Position numbers and translations under genes: made by a program. This document shows positions 53,001-64,000 of a stretch of DNA of 64,000 nt, in pieces. A model generated the notes under the pieces. The model was given only the letters and a program-made list of their open reading frames with translations, was not told the DNA's origin and did no database searches. The stretch comes from Atrichornis clamosus (taxonomy: Eukaryota; Chordata; Aves; Passeriformes; Menuridae): NCBI GenBank assembly GCA_013400975.1, contig WBMZ01011399.1, forward strand, positions 26,425 through 90,424. Reading direction: 5' to 3'. How positions within the stretch are numbered: the first letter of the stretch is position 1; each line of letters opens with the position of its first letter.

Positions 53001-56000
53001 CCACTCGCTCCCTCACATGGTGCAATCACAGCTTCCCAGGTGCCTTCTTTCTGGACCAAATAACACCACTCTGGTTGACTATCACCGTACGGAAACAGTC
53101 CCCTTGAGCCCCCCTAAATTTCATTATCTTTTCCGCTGTTTGTTCTGTTCTTTCTCTTTCTGGAAATCAGGCTATGAAACTGAACTAATTACTCCAGACT
53201 CAGAGGATGTTTTATGTGGGGTGCTGAATTGTTCTCATTTTTCTTTACGCGAGTGTTTAAATATCAACAGCTATTTCTGCTTATCTGCAATGACAACAGC
53301 ACTGCAAACCTCCAAAGGAAAAAAGATCAGAACTCATCCCAATGATGCTCCTCAAGTCACAGTCACAGGGAGAAGTAAACTAATAAGCTCTCATTTTCTT
53401 AACATCCTTTCCCTCTAAATGCTGCCCTTGCCCCTAAAAAAGGGTATTTCCCAGGGACTCATCCAACTCAGACCCTACCAGACCTCAAAATGTGTGAATC
53501 CCAACCCTAAGGACACCAGCGAGCCCACACTACCTTCTCACTCCAGACAGGGATGTCTTGCCAGCAGTGTCAGAAGTATGCAACATGGATTGTGCAAGCA
53601 GTCAATGGCACAGGTTTAAATCTGCTCAGCAGCCAGCTTTGTAGCCAGTTTTGCAGTTTGGGCGTGTTCGCACTGTTTGCATGAGAAGCAGCTATTAAGC
53701 AGGCAGCAGCCTGGTTCCAGGTAAACTTCCCGGGAGTCCCAAAACATAGCCCTAGTTTGGGCAAATCACAGCCACCTAATCTCAAGGTGACAAAGGTGGA
53801 GGTAAGGGTGACAGGGTCCCATCCAAAGGAAGACCTTGCCTTGCCTGTGCCTCCTCACTCAGAATGAAATAAGGCACCTGCAGTAAGCGCCTGAGCAGAG
53901 GGCCAGCCCCAAACCTTAGAAAACACTTTGTGACTCACCAGCCTCACACCTCACACAGGCTGTAATTAGAACCTCGCCAGCCCTGATAAGGCAGTGTGTT
54001 CCCATCCATCTGATAACTCGAGTCCCCCCAAAACCTCAAGCTCCATCTCGTGCCTTTCTCTCCCCATGACAGTAGAGAGGAGGCAGACATCAGCATCCCT
54101 ATCTGCTCTGGTGGTTTGAGGGCTCTCATCACCACAGGTCTCCTTATAAAACCTGCCAATTATCCCACGCACAGGCAGTTTCTGTGTGCTGAAGAGAGGT
54201 GACAGCCCATATCCTTCCTGAAGATCAATTAGACTATCTGTACGCTTAAGGGGGAATGAGTTTTGGCTAGGGTATTTGTCTCTTGTTGTATTTAATCTTG
54301 CTTTAGAGGCGTTCAGCCACCACAGTTTAACTGCTGATGTGTGTCAGACAGACAGCGTCACCGACTTACTTATCTTGACTCCCAGCATTCTGCTGCAAGA
54401 ACATTGCTACCTAAGTTCAGCATCCTTGGCATTACACAGGTGTTTATGTCATTCCTACATTTAAACCTGTAAAATATTTGAAACTACTCCTCCTTGTCTT
54501 ACCCATCGTTTACCAAACATGCTCTCTAACATGGAAGCAACACATCATATGCACTTACAGAGGCTGGAATTTTTCATTAAAAAGAGTCCGCACGTTGCTG
54601 GTGTCTGACCCTGCACTCAACTCATCTTGCAAAACTCTTTTCACTCTCCAAAAACATTTGATGCACAAGGCAATTCTTTTGTGAGCGCACTGGTATAAGG
54701 AAGAACTAGTTAACAGGTAAAGCACAACAACAAAGCAAGAGCAGGTCCAAACTACCCAGGGACAGCTATGCTTGGGGTTGGGGTTTTTCCATGTTAGAGG
54801 AATTGCGTATTTTGAAATGCCTCCTCCTTACTGAGAGCATGCCAGATAATTAAGCTGAACCTCTTATTTTTAAAATCTAATTTACTTTTGAAAACCTACA
54901 CTGCTGGGCTATTTTTAGAATTTTTCTTATGTGGGCCAGCGGAAATAGGCTAGAGCCAGGTAGCACAAGGCCTCACAGGCTGCACTGAGCAGTCTTTAAG
55001 CTGAACACCATTAATCAGTAAAACAGTGGAAAAAAAAGTCCTTCCAAATTAGGAGTAAGTATCTACAGTGAGGTACTGATACTCATCCTCAGTTTTGGAA
55101 AAGCTTATCTTAAGCAAAACTGAATCTGGGCCTACAGCTTTGACTCAGGAGTTTCTTTAATTTGTTACCAAATGCAAGAGCTTATCCTGGTGTTTGACAA
55201 GCTATCCTTACCACCAAAATCAGTGGGAATGTTGCCCAGGCAAGGACTACAGGACTGGGTTTAGGAGTACCTTTTCATACAGCACCCTGCACAAAATGTG
55301 CACTAGAGAAGTGAAATAACACCAGTAGCACGAGGATACTTTTTCTGCAGTACTAAGTTTTGTGACCTTTATTTTATAAACATCATGGGAAATAACAGCA
55401 GAGGCACCTGCATCTATCCCCTAAGAATTATCTTTGCTATATTGCAACCTACAGCAAAATAATCTACCTACCCAGCCTTATAGTGATGAATTCAGTGAAA
55501 CTAATTTCTGTGATATGCTGGCATGTGAAGAAATGCCCCTGTATTACAGAAAAAAAATCTTCTTAGCATTCTCCAAACAAAAGCATCTCAGTGGGTACCC
55601 AAAATGACTCTGACCTCTGAAATCTCTCTCATTTCAGCTGGCAGCACTTCCCACTGAAGGGCTGGGAGTCCAGCATCCATCCCCAGGCATCTGGCCCACC
55701 TCCCTGGTGGCAGCTTGCCTTGCTGCCGGCCACATTCACTGCTTAGAGGTGACAGAGAAGTGAAGGTGCTTCATCTGGGGCAAAGGACCTGCTGTCTGGG
55801 GCGTACACATAGCTCACAGCACCACAACCTCTATTCTTCCAAATCCCTGCTGGATAACATCCCATAGAGGGGCTTGCAAGACTTGCTCAGCTCTTTCCAA
55901 GAAAAAGCCAACCTTCCCTGATTGTAGCAACTCGATCACAGCCAAACACAATATATAAGCAAAGGCATTACAGCCCCACAGTGTTTATACAAAACTATCA

Positions 56001-56439
56001 TAAGACCAGAGAAACTGCAAAACACTGCAGGATGCAAAGTTTCCTTCAATTATTAGACCAACTTGAAAATGCAAATGCATTCACCATACCTCTGCTGCAA
56101 CCCCAGCCCTGCTCACTTCCCCCACCTGGGAGCAATATTTCAAAGCAGTGTAATTTAAAAACAGGGTGGTTTTATTAATTTTAAAGCCTCAGTCTCTTGC
56201 AGGTCCAGGTGCTACTCCACAGCACTCGAGGACAGAAATCCAGTCCTTGAAGAGGCCTCTTCTCTAATCTTCTCAGGGGTTCCTGTTCGCCTGCTCACTC
56301 CCCAGCCTGTCCCAAGACCTTTATGGCTGTGTGAAGTCCATGTGCTGTTCACATGAGCAAGGTCTGTCCACATAAGAGCTCTGGAAAAGCCACATAAGGC
56401 TGTGAATTTGCTGACCCAGAAGTATAACCAGTCCCTCAC

Positions 56440-56680
56440 GGCTCAGCTGCAACGCCTCCGTGTGCTCCTATCTCCTGGCGAGCATCCCGCCGCCTCCCAC
56501 ACATCCTGCAGCACTGAGCCCTCCCTGCACTTTTGCTTTCAGCTCCCTTAAAACACCAGAGAAGGAGCTTATACCTGTCTCCTGTGCTTCCACATATCCT
56601 TTGAAACATCCCGGTACCAACACCCATCACTGTGTTAAGCACCGCGGTAGAAAGAACCCAGTCCCCAGGCGCCACCTCAG
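56440..56680. promoter_or_regulatory. Weak CpG cluster inside the intron
   Basis: CpGs occur at about 56450-56505 (aacgcctccg, ggcgagc, cccgccgcc) and again at about 56610-56670 (ccggtacc, accgcggtag, aggcgcc). The density is above the intron background but well below an island. Overlapping ORFs on both strands have no recognised domain. Confidence 0.25.
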
Positions 56681-58068
56681 CCAAGTCCCCATCCAGCACA
56701 TGTGTTACACTCACCAACAACAGTCAGCCACCCACCACCTTGCACTGGGATTTACACCAGGTCTAACACTGTGCTTTTAAATGGCCTGGAACCAACTGGG
56801 GTGAACAAGTCCTTATTTTCATCAGGGGCACAGTCACCTGTCCTCAGGTCTGTTGGTACAACGGGGTCTCATTTTTCTTCCTATTCCTTATTACCAATCC
56901 AGTATTGTTTAAACCAAGTCAAAAACAATTTCTTTTCCTATCAGCAGTGGGCTGAGAGAATCCCTGTGGGAAACTTCAAGTGTCCTGAGCACCTTTTCAG
57001 CCCCCCAGGCTGGCCCACATATTTAACATATTAGAAACCATCAGGATGCCCTCTAACCATATTATAAAACTTCTTGGGTTGTTTTCAGGAACTAATACAC
57101 CAAAAAAGGGTACTGCTTACTATGAACTTGGCCTAGGAACCACGGAAGAGGATAAAATACCATTAAGATGACAGGCACCTCTTCAATGAGCTAAAAAAAA
57201 TGGTCACATCCCATAAGCCATGCTGTACAACTTTCTCCTCACTCACAAAGTGCCATGGCAAGGAAGTGTGATGATTCAAAAGTATCAGTTCAGTACATCA
57301 AGTTAAATTAATTAGAGTAACTGAGACAAGCCTCAGCAAGGTGTCAGCCTGCCTGTGTCCCATCCATGCTGCTGAACTGATCCACATCAACAGTGGCTCC
57401 TTGTTCTTCAGCTGCTCCCAGGAACGTGTCCCTCACTCCTGCTGTCAAAACGAGCCGACAGCTACGATCTCACTGACTCCTTCCAGCTGACCAGCGGCCT
57501 CCTCTCTTCTGTTTTTACAGGAGAGAAATGTAGCCTTATAGAAAGCAAAAGGAGTGACTAGACATCAGATTATATCTCCTCACATCCTGTAACAGCAGGA
57601 TTGCTGTATTACCTTCTGGGAAAATGGGAAGCTTACGTGCTGCCAGACAAACGTGGCCACCAATAGAAATTACTGTAGGAAATCCCTGAAAGCAAGCACA
57701 GACCAAGAACCACATGTGAGGCTTTGGCTGGCATAGTCCTTTACAATGCCTGTGTTTTTTTTCAGGCTGCCCAACTGAACACCTCTGGCAAAGTAATCAG
57801 AGGTTAAGTTGGGGTAATTTTGACTTCATCATTATGTCTTTTGAAACCTTTAAAATACTTATCAGGTGCATAACAATTATAATTACAGATTTATACAGAG
57901 ATGGTACAGTATGTTGCTTTAGGTCAGGAAGTAAATGAGGACAGGAGCAAACAAAGAAAATAGTCCCTACTTCTTCCTTATGCCTTACTAAAGCCTCCCA
58001 CACCCTGGGCAAAGGAAGACACCCCACAGACAGAGCCACAGGTGAGAGTGCTAACACCACGGGACTGG

Positions 58069-58100
58069 CATGTCCAGCTCTGCTCCCAGAGCTGGACATG
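58069..58100. repeat. Perfect hairpin, 13-bp stem
   Basis: The arms catgtccagctct (58069-58081) and agagctggacatg (58088-58100) are exact reverse complements around a 6-base loop, gctccc. It lies in a moderately GC-rich stretch. Pairing does not extend outward in register. Confidence 0.9.
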
Positions 58101-59498
58101 ATAACCCAGCCTGGGAGACTGAGGAAGCAAAATGAACAGGCACTGATGTGATCCACCATCCACCAAGCATCTACTCAGACCCCATGAGTGTGCAGAAAGC
58201 CAACCTGCTCGGGGACACAAATGGTGGCAGTGCTGCTGCTCATCACCCTCACAGCAAGAGAACACAGCCTGGTGATGAACTCCTTCAGTCCATCCCCTCC
58301 TTGTTTTTTCTGTACAGCCTCTACTGGACCAGCCCCAGAGGTATTTTGCATGGAAGCTGCTAATTTCAGCAAGCCACCTGAAAGGAGCCTCGACTCTTTC
58401 TGTACTACACATCGGCCAGAGGAAATTACTCCAGGCAGAGGATTTAATTCCCAACACCCATGTGCTACAGGAAACAGCTCTCTCCTCCTCGGGTGTCATT
58501 TCATCAAGTAGGGCTTTCTCCTTTCACAACTTCATTAGTGCAAAGGTGAGAGGAAGACCATAAAGCTTCTTCCTAACTTCTGAGATCAGAGAACTCAATC
58601 CCTGACCAGGACAAGGGAGAAGAGGCTCAGGCTGTAGATGTCCCCAGCTGCTGCACTACTGGGTATTTACTCTAGACAATGTGGAAGACTTATGACTGAC
58701 AACCAACTGCTTACTATGACAGGCACTGCAGAAACACCAACACACTAAGCATAGTGTCTTTTTCATTGATATTAACTTTGAGCAGTGAGAGAGCATTTGC
58801 AGTAGCATTAGGAAACGGCACAAAGTTGTCCCTAACGCTCACCTGTACCTTATGTCATCAGCTCACAAGGCAGCTGAAAGACTACACGTAGCCTGTCAGC
58901 ATTCAGCAAAAAAGCCAGGAACCCAATATACTGCTACAATTATGCTGTTATTCCCCTAACATGCTCCTTGTATATGCAATCACATATCCTAATCACCATT
59001 CCAAACCTCATTTACATCAGAAACCAAGCAATGTAGCTGCAGCTTGAAAACTCCCTAGGCGTGGCCAAGGCTATAAATGCTAGTAAGGTACTTTGCAACA
59101 TGATAAAGGGAATAATCATATTGGCAAACATAAGCTTTATGATTATCCTGGGTGCTTCTGGTATAGTCATTTTTGGAAATTTTTTTTTACGTTATACTCA
59201 TAACTGAAACAAATTACATGAATCAAAACATCCAGAGAGGAAACAAACTTTCATCAGCCAGTCAAACCTCAACCTCCTGCTGGCTCTCTTCTTCCCAGTC
59301 CCACCATTGCTCCCTTCTCAAGGTGTCCTCTCAAGGCAACAGAGGTCTTCAGCCAGCTCACACAAGCTGATTATCCTTCTGTCCCACTCCCGATACACCA
59401 GGTGTCAGAGCAACTCACCCCACTACAGAGAAAGAGTAAGGTTTTCCCGCTGCCATCCCAGCTCCCACCAGCACCAGTGGCCACAAACCACAAACAGG

Positions 59499-59584
59499 CA
59501 CAACCTTCAGCCCTTTGGGAATTTGTCCCCCTCTCCCTCCCATATGGAGAGGGGGACAAATTCACAACTTCTTCAGAGGTTGTG
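59499..59584. repeat. Compound inverted repeat (two-part hairpin)
   Basis: The inner stem pairs 59519-59536 with 59546-59563, 18 bp with no mismatch, around a 9-base loop. An outer pair, cacaacct at 59499-59506 and aggttgtg at 59577-59584, adds 8 perfect bp. The two stems are separated by an internal loop of 12 and 13 bases. The inner stem is about half GC with a C5/G5 block and should be very stable as RNA. Size (86 bases) is in the range of a small-RNA precursor, but the large internal loop is unusual for one. It might equally be a palindrome made by template switching. The sequence is intronic in the inferred gene. Confidence 0.9.

Positions 59585-64000
<4,416 letters not shown>

Larger units (their letters stand above)
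43423..58068. other. Non-coding stretch with the longest chance ORF
   Basis: The longest open frame of the intron, 214 codons on the plus strand at 43719-44363, lies here. It has a Pro/Ser/Gly-rich, low-information composition and is overlapped by other frames; no start context, domain or homologue is recognised. An AT-rich block lies at about 50,440-50,720. A weak CTCF-like word (on the minus strand, cagcagaggg near 48225-48236) is present, with mismatches to the full consensus. Confidence 0.45.

Noticed and set aside
57978..58499. 173-codon minus-strand open frame as an exon
   Set aside because: It is sense to the inferred gene, but there is no domain, its length is within chance, and part of it is the palindrome at 58069-58100, which constrains sequence without coding need.
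59499..59584. Canonical microRNA precursor
   Set aside because: The 18-bp perfect apical stem with a 25-base internal loop does not give the continuous ~33-bp imperfect stem expected of a Drosha substrate. Kept as an unexplained hairpin.

Overview
The window looks like vertebrate nuclear DNA, most likely from a bird. Three fragments match the 3' end of CR1 LINEs, the dominant interspersed repeat of birds and other sauropsids. CpG is sparse over almost the whole window and dense only in the last ~0.5 kb. There are no operons, tRNA genes, rRNA genes, CRISPR arrays or other prokaryotic features. The species cannot be fixed from what is visible.

The only convincing gene feature is at the right edge. 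Positions 63829-64000 on the minus strand are the 3' part of a coding exon, open to the window edge. It ends at a good splice donor (GTGAGT) and lies in a CpG island of about 63,470-64,000. The protein starts with an Ala/Pro-rich stretch, then a short charged Glu/Lys segment, then a more ordered segment containing [20 protein letters not shown] do not recognise the family with confidence and give no symbol. Its position in a CpG island suggests a first coding exon. The remaining 63.8 kb (1-63828) is then best read as the start of a very long first intron, transcribed right to left. I found no second exon that I could defend.

The intron is mostly unique non-coding sequence with sparse repeats. 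It holds CR1 3' ends at about 9,515-9,875, 27,584-27,697 and 43,342-43,420, all in + orientation and so antisense to the inferred host gene. It also holds microsatellites and homopolymer tracts, including a pure 45-base T run at 24,472-24,516. AT-rich blocks lie near 12,720-13,400, 19,400-19,850, 24,640-26,000 and 50,440-50,720. Small CpG clusters lie at about 46,250-46,390, 56,440-56,680 and 60,815-60,905. Several perfect short inverted repeats are present; the most striking is a two-part hairpin at 59,499-59,584 with an 18-bp perfect apical stem.

I see no evidence of a novel multi-gene system. Every long open reading frame in the intron behaves like a chance ORF: no recognisable domains, no splice-consistent conservation signal, and conflicting frames on both strands. 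The items most worth following up are the identity of the terminal exon, the compound hairpin, and the isolated CpG clusters as possible enhancers or alternative promoters.
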